In this document: positions 27,632 to 35,457 of the stretch, piece after piece
Numbering within the stretch: position 1 is the first letter of the stretch
Layout of the letters: every line of letters starts with the position of its first letter
Origin: Acetoanaerobium noterae
GTDB lineage: Bacteria > Bacillota > Clostridia > Peptostreptococcales > Filifactoraceae
Reading direction: 5' to 3'
Length of the DNA: 64,000 nucleotides
NCBI RefSeq assembly: GCF_900168025.1
Contig: NZ_FUYN01000006.1
Span: 1-64,000 of the forward strand
Translations under genes and position numbers: made by a program
The notes under the pieces: generated by a model
The model's input: the letters and a program-made list of their open reading frames with translations, nothing else
What the model was told of the DNA's origin: nothing
The model's database searches: none

Positions 27632-28042
27632 TTATTCACCTTCAAAATTCACTCCAGATTGCAGGATAATGTTTGCATAAGGGGTACATTCTCCTGTTCT
27701 TACTATTGCTTTACTGCTAGAGCTGAGCTTTTTAAAATACTCATGTGACACAAACTCTATCTCTATTTTTTTATCATTTAGAATTTCTTTTATTTTTTTA
27801 AGCACTTCAGGGTTATTCTCTTTTATTTCCTCAGCCAAAATCACTTTTTCCATCACCATGTTTGAAGCTATAAGTGCTAGAGTAGCATCAAAGGAAGGTA
27901 ATCCTTTTTCTAATGCCAAATCTATTCTCTTTACAGCAGCTGGAATAGGAAGCCCTGCATCTGCAATAACTAATTGATCCGTATGTCCCATAGCTGCCAG
28001 TACAGAAATTATTTCTGAGTTTAGTAATCTACCTCTTATCAT
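27632..28042 (-). CDS. rbsD: D-ribose pyranase
   Basis: This 136-residue protein catalyses pyranose/furanose interconversion of ribose, supplying the furanose form to ribokinase. It has the LLNSEIISVLAAMGHTDQLVIADAGLPIP N-terminus with the catalytic His near residue 20 and the C-terminal GECTPYANIILQSG segment. It overlaps rbsK by 4 nt and directly precedes rbsA. Confidence 0.95.
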   Translation of the reverse strand: MIRGRLLNSEIISVLAAMGHTDQLVIADAGLPIPAAVKRIDLALEKGLPSFDATLALIASNMVMEKVILAEEIKENNPEVLKKIKEILNDKKIEIEFVSHEYFKKLSSSSKAIVRTGECTPYANIILQSGVNFEGE

Positions 28043-28935
28043 ATTAGACCCCTTTCCTTTAAATCCTCTAGTGTAGGCAGTGAGCTTTGTGCCCCTAATT
28101 TTGTAACTGTATAGGCTGCAACCTTTGTTGCAAATTCCATTGCTTCATTAATAAGAACTCCCTTTGATATCTCGCATACAAGAGCTCCCATATAGCTGTC
28201 CCCTGCCGCTGTGGTGTCTATTGCATCAACCTTAAGAGCTGGCACATAGTATTTCGAAGCTTTATCATAATACCAAGAACCTTTAGTCCCAAGAGTAACC
28301 ACTAGTTCTTTAACTTTTAGCTTATCATAGCCCTTATCAAGTGATTCTTCAGCTTCAAATGCTATACCTGAAAGAGATTCAAACTCTGTTTCATTTACAA
28401 CTAGCAAATCTACATCTTTTAGCAAGTCTTCATCTAAATGAGTAGCTGGAGACGGGTTAAGTACAGTGTATATATTTCTTGCTTTAGCTTGCTTTATTAT
28501 TTCAGCTACAGTATCAAGTGGTATCTCTAGCTGAAGCACTACAATATCTATATCATCAAACCAAGATGGCTTAATCATATCTGGTTTTAGTAGACCATTT
28601 GTTCCTGCTATTACCACTATTGAATTGTCTGCTGACTCATTTACCATAATAAGGGCTGTCCCTGTAGGCGCTTTGTCAGTTTTCATCACTTTATCCGTAA
28701 CGCCCATTTGCTTTAGGTTATCTAGAAGCTGGCTTGCAAAATCATCTGTTCCCACCATTCCAATCATGGTGACATCAGCGCCTAGCTTACCCATAGCTAC
28801 AGCTTGATTTGCTCCTTTTCCTCCTGCAATAAGCTCCAGTCCATTTCCTACTACAGTTTCGCCTACTTTTGGAGTATGATGGACCTTTGTCACTTGATCC
28901 ATGTTTAGGCTACCTATTACCAATATTTTTTTCAT
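28039..28935 (-). CDS. rbsK: ribokinase
   Basis: This 298-residue PfkB-family kinase phosphorylates ribose to ribose 5-phosphate. Motifs are GSLNMDQVTKV at the start, the GGKGANQAVAMGKLG substrate motif near residue 40 and the catalytic DTTAAGDSYMG near 250 (Ser-Tyr replaces the usual Thr-Phe after GD). GAGGAGAAATT precedes the ATG. It is the second gene of the operon, behind a promoter and operator at 28989-29032. Confidence 0.95.
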   Translation of the reverse strand: MKKILVIGSLNMDQVTKVHHTPKVGETVVGNGLELIAGGKGANQAVAMGKLGADVTMIGMVGTDDFASQLLDNLKQMGVTDKVMKTDKAPTGTALIMVNESADNSIVVIAGTNGLLKPDMIKPSWFDDIDIVVLQLEIPLDTVAEIIKQAKARNIYTVLNPSPATHLDEDLLKDVDLLVVNETEFESLSGIAFEAEESLDKGYDKLKVKELVVTLGTKGSWYYDKASKYYVPALKVDAIDTTAAGDSYMGALVCEISKGVLINEAMEFATKVAAYTVTKLGAQSSLPTLEDLKERGLI

Positions 28936-28988
28936 ACAAAATTTCTCCTCACAAGTTATTCGAAGCGTTTTCCTTTAGCTCAAAGCAA

Positions 28989-29002
28989 GGTAAACGTTTA
29001 AC
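28989..29002. promoter_or_regulatory. RbsR operator in front of rbsK
   Basis: GGTAAACGTTTAAC contains the LacI-type palindrome TAAACGTTTA. Its reverse complement matches the site upstream of rbsR at all but one position of a 14-nt core. It overlaps the transcription start implied by the TATAAT at 29009-29004. Confidence 0.8.
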
Positions 29003-29003
29003 T

Positions 29004-29032
29004 ATTATAGACAAAGAGAATCATAGAGTCGA
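29004..29032 (-). promoter_or_regulatory. internal rbsK promoter
   Basis: On the minus strand TCGACT (29032-29027), a 17-nt spacer and TATAAT (29009-29004). It lies at the 3' end of rbsR and would let rbsKDACB be transcribed apart from rbsR. Confidence 0.55.
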
Positions 29033-30028
29033 TTCTCTTATAATTAATTCCGTTTCCAATACTACTTCATCATCAGGTTTTGATGGATTTTTAATAAAGT
29101 TAATAAGTAGCTCAGCTGCTTTATATCCCATCTTGTAGTTGGGTTGATTCACAGTCGATAAGCTAGGTGTTACCACGCTAGCTATATATATATTGTCAAA
29201 TCCCATAATTCCTATATCTTCTGGGATTCTAAATCCTAGTTCTTTTATTGCTTTCATTGCACCTATCGCTATTAAATCGTTACCACAAAACACGCTGTCA
29301 AAATCAATTTTTTTGTCCATTATTTTTTTTATACCCTCATATCCCCATTCTACATCATAGGTTCCTTCAAGATATAAATCTGGATCAAAATCTATATTAT
29401 GATACTTAAGAGCATTTTTATATCCCTCAAAGCGTTGAATCGATGGAGTTGAGTTCATAGAACCAGACAAGTGAAGAATTTTTTTATATCCTTTTTCAAT
29501 CATATAGGACACCGCTTCAAAAGCACCCTTGGTATTATCTACTAAAATCTTGCCCTGTGTTTTAAAATCCTTCATATCTCTATCAACTGTGATTATTGGT
29601 ATTCCAATCTTCATATAGTTTCTTGCAGATTCCTCTCTCACACTAGAGGTCGAAGAGGTGATAATAATGCCATCTACCATTTTTTCTTGGAGCATGTATA
29701 TATAGGTTGATTCTTTTTTTAAGTTGTTATCTGAGTTACATAAAACTACATGATAGCCTGCTTGGTTCGCGTAATCCTCTACTCCTCTTGCTACCTCAGG
29801 AAAAAAAGGATTCGTTATATCTGGAATTACAAGTCCTATAGTATAGGTATTTTTTGTAATCATAGATGAGGCTATTCTATTTGGCACGTAATTTAATTCA
29901 TTTATAGTTTCTAAAACTCTCTGTCTTGTCGCTGGAGTAATATTATGGTCCTTTCCATTTACCACCTTTGAAACTGTAGCAATAGATACCCCTGCAGCAT
30001 TAGCGATTTCTTTAATTGTAACTTTCAT
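29021..30028 (-). CDS. rbsR: LacI-family ribose operon repressor
   Basis: This 335-residue repressor has an N-terminal LacI helix-turn-helix (residues 3-25, IKEIANAAGVSIATVSKVVNG) with hinge, and a C-terminal sugar-binding domain containing DITNPFFPEVARGVEDYA and GFDNIYIASVVTPSLSTV. Position at the head of rbsKDACB and matched operators before both rbsR and rbsK make RbsR the clear assignment. It is expected to release DNA on binding ribose or a ribose derivative. Confidence 0.92.
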   Translation of the reverse strand: MKVTIKEIANAAGVSIATVSKVVNGKDHNITPATRQRVLETINELNYVPNRIASSMITKNTYTIGLVIPDITNPFFPEVARGVEDYANQAGYHVVLCNSDNNLKKESTYIYMLQEKMVDGIIITSSTSSVREESARNYMKIGIPIITVDRDMKDFKTQGKILVDNTKGAFEAVSYMIEKGYKKILHLSGSMNSTPSIQRFEGYKNALKYHNIDFDPDLYLEGTYDVEWGYEGIKKIMDKKIDFDSVFCGNDLIAIGAMKAIKELGFRIPEDIGIMGFDNIYIASVVTPSLSTVNQPNYKMGYKAAELLINFIKNPSKPDDEVVLETELIIRESTL

Positions 30029-30053
30029 AAATCACATCCGTATAAGTTCTTTT

Positions 30054-30068
30054 GGTTAAACGTTTTCC
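30054..30068. promoter_or_regulatory. RbsR operator in front of rbsR
   Basis: GGTTAAACGTTTTCC, a LacI-type near-palindrome around AAACGTTT, covers the expected rbsR transcription start and matches the site before rbsK. Implies autorepression. Confidence 0.8.
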
Positions 30069-30071
30069 TAA

Positions 30072-30099
30072 ATTATATCACAAAATTTATTCAAGTCAA
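30072..30099 (-). promoter_or_regulatory. rbsR operon promoter
   Basis: On the minus strand TTGACT (30099-30094), a 16-nt spacer and TATAAT (30077-30072), directly upstream of the operator. Confidence 0.75.
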
Positions 30100-30364
30100 T
30101 AATGGATTTTTTTGCACGCTAGTTTCTAAATTCTAGGTTTTGAAAAATAATAATAAGGAAATTTAAAATCTTTAATAAAGTATTTATAAGTATTTGTAGG
30201 TATTTATAATTAAAAAATGCTACAATTGAAATATCAAAATATTTCGAAATTAAAAAATTGGATGTGCTATCCACTATGTCTCGGGTATTAATTCCAACAA
30301 GCTTTTATTCTAAAATATAATAATAAAGATAATCACTATAGAGACCAATATTACAGGAGGCAAT

Positions 30365-31381
30365 ATGAGTGTTAAAAATGAAGTCATTAACATATGCAAT
30401 GATTATTTTGAAACATATCTGAAAGAGAGAAATTTTGAAAAACTGCTCCAATTCTTAAGCCAAGATTTCAAGGGGATTGGAACTGGGGAGGATGAGTTTT
30501 CTAAAGATAGCTACAATTCTATGAGGCTTTTCAAGAGGGATATTGAGCAAGCTCCTAGCGAAGTCCGGTACGAGTTTCAAGAGTTCGAAGTAGACGTAAT
30601 AAGCACTTTATCAGCCATCGTGTTTTGTATCGTGGACTTTGAGACTGAGCTCTTCGGGCATGAGGTTAAACTAGGTGACCTACGGATGAGCATTTTGTTT
30701 TCAAGGGAAAGCGAGGCTGATACATTCAAAATCAGGCATCAGCATGTGTCCTTTCCTGCAAAAGAACAAGGGGTTGATGAGTCCTACCCTCTTAAGCAAA
30801 TGGAAGAAAGAAACAGGATTTTGGAAATAATGGTTAATGAAAAGACCCAAGAGCTAGAAAAACTTCTTGAGCAAACCATGGTACTAGCCATAACAGATAA
30901 ATTAACAGGTCTTTATAATAGGTTGGAAATAGATAAAAGGCTAGATGAAGCAATCGCAGGGTTCAAAAGATATGATACAGCTTTTTCTGTATTAATAGTT
31001 GACGTAGATAATTTTAAGAGAGTGAACGATGTGTATGGACATCAAAAAGGAGATTGGTGTTTACAGAAAACTGCTGAAATATTAAAGGAAAGAATGCGAA
31101 AAACTGATGTTTTGGGACGCTGGGGCGGAGAAGAATTTATTGTAATTTGTCCTAATACTCATTTGGCTGAGTCTGTTCTTTTAGGAGAATCCATTAGAAA
31201 AGCCATCGAGGAAGAGTCGTTCGATATAGAAGGCAATTATACTGTTAGCATAGGAATTTCTTCCGTCCAAAAGGATGACGAAGCAAACTGCATTATTAAA
31301 CGAGCTGACGAAAACCTCTACCTAGCTAAAAGCAAAGGAAGAAATAGAGTAGAGCCTAGTATTTCCCCTATAACAAATTAG
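30365..31381 (+). CDS. SnoaL-like/GGDEF diguanylate cyclase
   Basis: This 338-residue protein has an N-terminal NTF2/SnoaL-like domain (about 1-135; NDYFETYLKERNFEKLLQFL through the RHQHVSFP strand), a coiled coil (about 145-170) and a GGDEF domain. The signature GGEEF is at 254-258, and a classical inhibitory RxxD (Arg245-Asp248) sits five residues before it, so feedback inhibition by c-di-GMP is expected. It is cytosolic. GGAGG precedes the ATG. The sensory ligand is unknown; this N-terminal type is common on clostridial GGDEF proteins. Confidence 0.87.
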   Translation: MSVKNEVINICNDYFETYLKERNFEKLLQFLSQDFKGIGTGEDEFSKDSYNSMRLFKRDIEQAPSEVRYEFQEFEVDVISTLSAIVFCIVDFETELFGHEVKLGDLRMSILFSRESEADTFKIRHQHVSFPAKEQGVDESYPLKQMEERNRILEIMVNEKTQELEKLLEQTMVLAITDKLTGLYNRLEIDKRLDEAIAGFKRYDTAFSVLIVDVDNFKRVNDVYGHQKGDWCLQKTAEILKERMRKTDVLGRWGGEEFIVICPNTHLAESVLLGESIRKAIEEESFDIEGNYTVSIGISSVQKDDEANCIIKRADENLYLAKSKGRNRVEPSISPITN

Positions 31382-31404
31382 AGTATTTATCTATTTCAAA
31401 AAAC

Positions 31405-31464
31405 TGCACTTGCAATCAAAGCTTCCTACTAAGTCCTAGTAATGAAAATTTTGATGCAAGTGCA
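31405..31464. terminator. hairpin between convergent genes
   Basis: TGCACTTGCAATCAAA (31405-31420) pairs with TTTTGATGCAAGTGCA (31449-31464). Long stem but no strong T run on either side; likely an end-of-transcript structure for both genes. Confidence 0.5.
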
Positions 31465-31476
31465 CTTATATTAAAT

Positions 31477-32097
31477 CTATGAAGCTAATAGCAGTTGAGT
31501 AGGCATATAGCCCTTTACTAGAGTTTCGATAACCCATTTTCTAGCGTTATCATACTCCTCGAACAAGCTCAGGGCCTGTTTTTCATTAGAATAAACTCTC
31601 CAGTAGCCCACAGCGCAGCATTTTATTGTATCTCTTGAAGCAAAAGCTATGACATCTGATAAGGGATATCCTAAAAATATACCTATCTCATCAGGACAAT
31701 TATTTCGATTCCTTTCTCTCAAAAAGCTTAGTCCCTCTTCTACCGAAGCATAATTGTCATACCCACAGCTTAAAAGATAGGATTTAACATCATTATTAAA
31801 TAAAATATTTTCTAATTGCTCACGTTTATAAATAAGTATAGAAACACAGTCTTTATTTGACTTTACTTCAAAAAACTCCAGTGAAATCAGATTTTTTAGC
31901 GTTTCTTTATATTTATCCCATATATCTTTTAGTTTGAGCTTTCCATTATTATTCAGACAAATCAGTGAGGATGGTTTGGAGCTGAATAGTGTAGGAGCGG
32001 CATGATAGCATATTTTGTACATTAAATACTCTAAATCACCGTAGACATTTAATGCTTCTTTAATCAGAACTATATCTGGTCTAGTAATTGTCTGCAT
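31477..32097 (-). CDS. DUF3793 family protein
   Basis: This 206-residue cytosolic protein resembles the DUF3793 family through its C-terminal segment CPDEIGIFLGYPLSDVIAFA followed by GYWRVYSNEKQALSLFEEYD. Function is unknown. It directly follows the flavodoxin gene (14 nt gap) and shares its Fur-box promoter, so a role in iron-limited electron transfer or haem/iron handling is inferred. Several cysteines are present, but there is no clear metal motif. Confidence 0.72.
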   Translation of the reverse strand: MQTITRPDIVLIKEALNVYGDLEYLMYKICYHAAPTLFSSKPSSLICLNNNGKLKLKDIWDKYKETLKNLISLEFFEVKSNKDCVSILIYKREQLENILFNNDVKSYLLSCGYDNYASVEEGLSFLRERNRNNCPDEIGIFLGYPLSDVIAFASRDTIKCCAVGYWRVYSNEKQALSLFEEYDNARKWVIETLVKGYMPTQLLLAS

Positions 32098-32111
32098 AGC
32101 CTAATCCAGTC

Positions 32112-32534
32112 CTATCTCAATAGTTTTCCAAGATCTTTGCACTGCTCAAGTGCATCAGCATCTGGAGTTTCGTTTATGATTAGTCCATCAGCAAGCAGGT
32201 TTGATCCACAAGAGTTCATACGAGCTTCCCAGTCTCTCATCCATTCACCATCACCCCAGCCGTAAGAGCCAAATAAAACTATAGGCTTTCCACTTACAAC
32301 GCCTTTTATAGATTCAATGAAAGGTTCCATTTCCCCTTCTTCTAATACCTCTGCACCCATAGACGGGCATCCAAGTGCTACTGCATCAGCATGAGCTACT
32401 GTGTCTACTGATGCTTTGCTTACATCAATCAATTCAACTACTGAGCCTCCTGAGCTTGCTCCATCTGCTACAGCCTTTGCCATCATTTCTGTATTTCCAG
32501 TGCCTGACCAGTAGATAACTTTTATTTTTTTCAT
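32112..32534 (-). CDS. flavodoxin
   Basis: This 140-residue short-chain flavodoxin begins KVIYWSGTGNTEMMAKAVADG, the FMN phosphate-binding loop; ALGCPSMGAEVLEE and FGSYGWGDGEWM are the two isoalloxazine-binding loops. It is a low-potential electron carrier that replaces ferredoxin when iron is scarce. A near-perfect Fur box at 32609-32623 supports that role. AAAGGAGC precedes the ATG. It is co-transcribed with the DUF3793 gene. Confidence 0.94.
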   Translation of the reverse strand: MKKIKVIYWSGTGNTEMMAKAVADGASSGGSVVELIDVSKASVDTVAHADAVALGCPSMGAEVLEEGEMEPFIESIKGVVSGKPIVLFGSYGWGDGEWMRDWEARMNSCGSNLLADGLIINETPDADALEQCKDLGKLLR

Positions 32535-32608
32535 TGATAAGCTCCTTTCAAAAATGTCTCACTATGTAAATTTAATATTAACATCAATAAACGAAAATTA
32601 TTTATTAT

Positions 32609-32623
32609 TGATAATAATTATCG
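32609..32623. promoter_or_regulatory. Fur box upstream of flavodoxin
   Basis: TGATAATAATTATCG matches the 7-1-7 Fur consensus TGATAATNATTATCA at 14 of 15 positions. It sits inside a larger imperfect inverted repeat (TAAACGAAAATTA, 32588 region, with TAATTATCGTTTA ending at 32627). Confidence 0.8.
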
Positions 32624-32714
32624 TTTAAATAAATTTTAACATTCTTGATAGTAGTTGTCAATGGAATTAGATTATCATATGCTGAATTCATAATTTAATA
32701 TTGAGAAAATTAGC

Positions 32715-32743
32715 TTGTTTAAGCTGATTTTAAGCTTTATAAT
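32715..32743 (+). promoter_or_regulatory. promoter for DMT transporter gene
   Basis: TTGTTT (32715-32720), a 17-nt spacer and TATAAT (32738-32743), about 70 nt before the GTG start. Confidence 0.6.
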
Positions 32744-32813
32744 CAGGGAGGATAGTTATTATTTTTCGTAAAACTAAAAAGCTAAATCAATTTAAATTCA
32801 AGGAGACATAACA

Positions 32814-33668
32814 GTGGAAACTAAACGAAATACTGCAATAAAATATATGATTATAGCTTCTGTGCTTTGGAGTATAGGTGGTATTTTTATTAAGCTTATA
32901 AATTGGAATCCTATGGCTATCGCAGGCTCTAGGAGCGCTATAGCCGCTCTAGTAATGATGATGTATCTAAAAAAATTCAAATTTAAAATAAATAAGTCTA
33001 TGTTAATTTGTGCCTGTTCCTATTCCTTGTTAGTTATATTGTTTGTATCTGCTAACAAGCTTACGACATCTGCAAATGCCATCTTACTTCAATTTACCTC
33101 GCCCGTATGGGTGGCTCTTCTTTCTAGAGCTATTCTTAAGCAAAAGATTTCCAGAATTGATGGTATAACTATTATCTTTGTAATACTGGGTATGATTATG
33201 TTTTTTATTGATGAGCTAGAAATGAGCTACCTTCTTGGCAATATATTAGCTATCCTAAGTGGAATAGTAATGGCCGGAATGATTCTTTTATTTCAGCAGC
33301 AAAAAGAAAATTCCCTAGTAGAGATAACTCTTTTAGGAAATGTAATTACTGCAATAGTAGGTATTCCTTTTTATTTTATATCCTCTCCAGGAATGGAAAG
33401 TGTTCTTCCTTTATTTATACTAGGCGTATTCCAGCTAGGCATACCCTACCTTCTATATGTGCTTGCTATACCGAATGTCACTGCTATTGACGCAGTACTC
33501 ATTCCTGTACTTGAGCCCCTTCTCAATCCTCTATGGGTATTTATCTTTGCAAAGGAATCCCCAACGCTTTTCAGCCTTTTAGGTGGGGGATTGGTTTTGC
33601 TAAGTGTTACAGTAAGAGGAATTATAATGTCAAAAAAACTAGCTCAAATAGACTCTCCTTCACTTTAA
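32814..33668 (+). CDS. EamA/DMT-superfamily transporter
   Basis: This 284-residue membrane protein has ten hydrophobic helices in two EamA repeats: the first half (SVLWSIGGIFIKLINWNPMAI; SANAILLQFTSPVWVALLSR) and the second half with the matching VTAIDAVLIPVLEPLLNPLWVF segment. It probably exports a metabolite or amino acid; substrate unknown. The start is GTG with CAAGGAGA upstream. Its last codons lie inside the shared terminator with the convergent protease gene. Confidence 0.85.
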   Translation: METKRNTAIKYMIIASVLWSIGGIFIKLINWNPMAIAGSRSAIAALVMMMYLKKFKFKINKSMLICACSYSLLVILFVSANKLTTSANAILLQFTSPVWVALLSRAILKQKISRIDGITIIFVILGMIMFFIDELEMSYLLGNILAILSGIVMAGMILLFQQQKENSLVEITLLGNVITAIVGIPFYFISSPGMESVLPLFILGVFQLGIPYLLYVLAIPNVTAIDAVLIPVLEPLLNPLWVFIFAKESPTLFSLLGGGLVLLSVTVRGIIMSKKLAQIDSPSL

Positions 33669-33687
33669 AAGTGAAGGAGTTTTTTTA
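33655..33687. terminator. shared terminator overlapping two gene ends
   Basis: CTCCTTCACTTT/AAAGTGAAGGAG palindrome followed by TTTTTTT on the plus side. Both convergent genes end within the stem, with 9 nt of coding overlap. Confidence 0.8.
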
Positions 33688-34475
33688 CTTATTATATACA
33701 TAACTATTATTAGTGTAGTAGTCATTGGTAATATGCTTGCTGATATTACGCTGACAGAAATAAACGGCATAATAAGATTATAGCTCACAGTGAAAAGAGT
33801 ATGTGAAATTGTAACTGCTAATATGCTTTGGTTAGAGGCTTTGAATAGCCATCCGAAAATAATACTCCATAGAACCAGCGTAGGAATATAAGTGGATAGA
33901 AAAAATATAAACTGGTTAGGATCTTTAAAGCTAGAAAAATATAATATAGGTAAGTGCCAAATCGCCCAAATCAAACCTATAATAATGCTTCCTTTATATA
34001 TAGATAGTCTCGTGGAAATGTCTCTAAATAAAAAGCCTCTCCACCCAAGCTCCTCTGTAAAAGAGAATATGAATGCAGGTATTAAATTCATTATTAAAAG
34101 CGCTGGGCTAATAATGAACTCTGATTTGCTTATAAAAATAGAGTATCCTATCGACGGGATGAGCCAAATCAAAGGAAAGCTTATTGATACTAAAACCAGC
34201 TTAAAGCTTGACATAGCAGATTTAGAACCTACTTCTAATCCTTTGCTTTTTTTATTAAAAAATTTAAAGCCTAGATTTTTTCTAAATAAAATCGAGCATA
34301 TTACAGCTGATAATCCTGGCCCTAATTGCCCTAAATACCAAAGCAATAGCAGTGGATTGTCCTGAGATGCTGAGCTTATACCTGACCCTATAAATATGAG
34401 CCATGCTGTCCAAGAGAAAATGAATGTCAGTAAAATAAAACATAAATCTTCAAATTTAAATATATTGTTTTTCAT
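33660..34475 (-). CDS. CPBP family intramembrane metalloprotease
   Basis: This 271-residue polytopic membrane protein has about seven helices and the CPBP (Abi/CAAX-like) motifs: EELGWRGFLF (EExxxR) near residue 140, a following helix with AIWHLPIL and a final HTLFTVSYN. Members are glutamic/metalloproteases in prenyl-protein processing or bacteriocin immunity. The role here is unknown. It is upstream of the shared terminator and downstream of an AraC regulator gene on the same strand, which could control it. Confidence 0.83.
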   Translation of the reverse strand: MKNNIFKFEDLCFILLTFIFSWTAWLIFIGSGISSASQDNPLLLLWYLGQLGPGLSAVICSILFRKNLGFKFFNKKSKGLEVGSKSAMSSFKLVLVSISFPLIWLIPSIGYSIFISKSEFIISPALLIMNLIPAFIFSFTEELGWRGFLFRDISTRLSIYKGSIIIGLIWAIWHLPILYFSSFKDPNQFIFFLSTYIPTLVLWSIIFGWLFKASNQSILAVTISHTLFTVSYNLIMPFISVSVISASILPMTTTLIIVMYIISKKTPSLLK

Positions 34476-34536
34476 TTTATCTCCTCCATTCTATCGGTGT
34501 AGCTTAAGAATATCAGGAAAGATAATTAAAAACTTT

Positions 34537-35442
34537 TCAAATCTTGCTGTTTTTCTTAACTGGCAATAAACAGCTAAGCTCTAGATTATTATTTTTAGCA
34601 TCAATTTCGAATATATTTATTCCTTGTCTGTCGTCTAAATAGTATCCTCTGCTATCAATCCAATACATATACATGAATTCTGAAACCCAGGTCAAATATT
34701 TAATCCCATCTGAAAAGTCTGTCATGTCCTGAAATTTCATTTTCAGGACAGCTTTTGATACTTCGAAGGCTTCTACTTTTTTATATTTCATATCGATAAT
34801 TTTTGAAAGCATCTGCTCTGATACTATGATACCTATGTCATAATCCATTTCATTTTGATTTTTGAACCAATTAAAATCATTAGAGCAGAGGACAAATTTC
34901 ATGGTATCTGGAGTTATATGATGTGCATCAAGACTTTGCTCTAGTGTCCTTAGGCTCTTTTCTACTCTAAGGTCAAGACTCCCTCCTCTAATTCCGCTTA
35001 CATCCTCATATACAATATAAAAGGAATCAGAAAAAGACATTTTTAATGAAAATTCTATTTCCAAGGCTTTGAAGGTATCTCTTATCTGGTCTTCTATGTT
35101 CTTGTCAGCTAAAAGAGTGTCTTTTGCAAATTTTGGCGAGATATTAAAAACCTTACTAAAAGCTCTAGAAAAATTAGCGGGTGATGAAAATCCCAATTTT
35201 TCTGCTAGTTTGGTTATTTTTAGATTTTTATCTCTAAATAATAAACCAGCTGAAAGCATGAGCCTGTTGTTTAGATGAAATTCTCTAAAAGGCATCCCTT
35301 TTTCTAATAGAAAAATTCTATGAAAATAAAAAGGAGAATATGAAACTGCTTTAGACACTTCACTCAAGCTTATATTCTTATATACATGAGTAATCGCATA
35401 TAATATTGCTTCATGAGTTTTATCTCTGCATCTTTTTTTCAT
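34537..35442 (-). CDS. AraC family regulator with GyrI-like effector domain
   Basis: This 301-residue protein carries two helix-turn-helix units at the N-terminus (residues about 8-110: ISLSEVSKAVSYSPFYFHRIFL and ITKLAEKLGFSSPANFSRAF), then a C-terminal GyrI/SoxS-type ligand domain (about 140-295). This HTH-first order is typical of Rob-like regulators of drug or stress response. No operator was identified. It lies 61 nt upstream of the CPBP protease gene and 15 nt downstream of the DUF5714 gene on the same strand, so an operon is possible. Confidence 0.84.
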   Translation of the reverse strand: MKKRCRDKTHEAILYAITHVYKNISLSEVSKAVSYSPFYFHRIFLLEKGMPFREFHLNNRLMLSAGLLFRDKNLKITKLAEKLGFSSPANFSRAFSKVFNISPKFAKDTLLADKNIEDQIRDTFKALEIEFSLKMSFSDSFYIVYEDVSGIRGGSLDLRVEKSLRTLEQSLDAHHITPDTMKFVLCSNDFNWFKNQNEMDYDIGIIVSEQMLSKIIDMKYKKVEAFEVSKAVLKMKFQDMTDFSDGIKYLTWVSEFMYMYWIDSRGYYLDDRQGINIFEIDAKNNNLELSCLLPVKKNSKI

Positions 35443-35457
35443 ATTCTCTCTTCACCT

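Larger units (their letters stand above)
30029..30364. other. intergenic region between divergent rbsR and GGDEF gene
   Basis: The left part holds the rbsR operator and promoter (30054-30099). The rest is AT-rich; I see direct TATTTATAAGTATTTG/TAGGTATTTATAAT-like repeats near 30178-30210 but no clear forward promoter and no coding potential. GGAGG at 30356 precedes the next ATG. Confidence 0.5.

Noticed and set aside
30178-30215. Short AT-rich repeats upstream of the GGDEF gene as a possible regulatory array
   Set aside because: The units (TATTTATAA-like) are too short and too AT-rich to separate from background composition.
33892-34365. 157-codon open frame antisense to the CPBP protease gene
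   Set aside because: Shadow frame; the opposite strand carries intact protease motifs and normal codon use.
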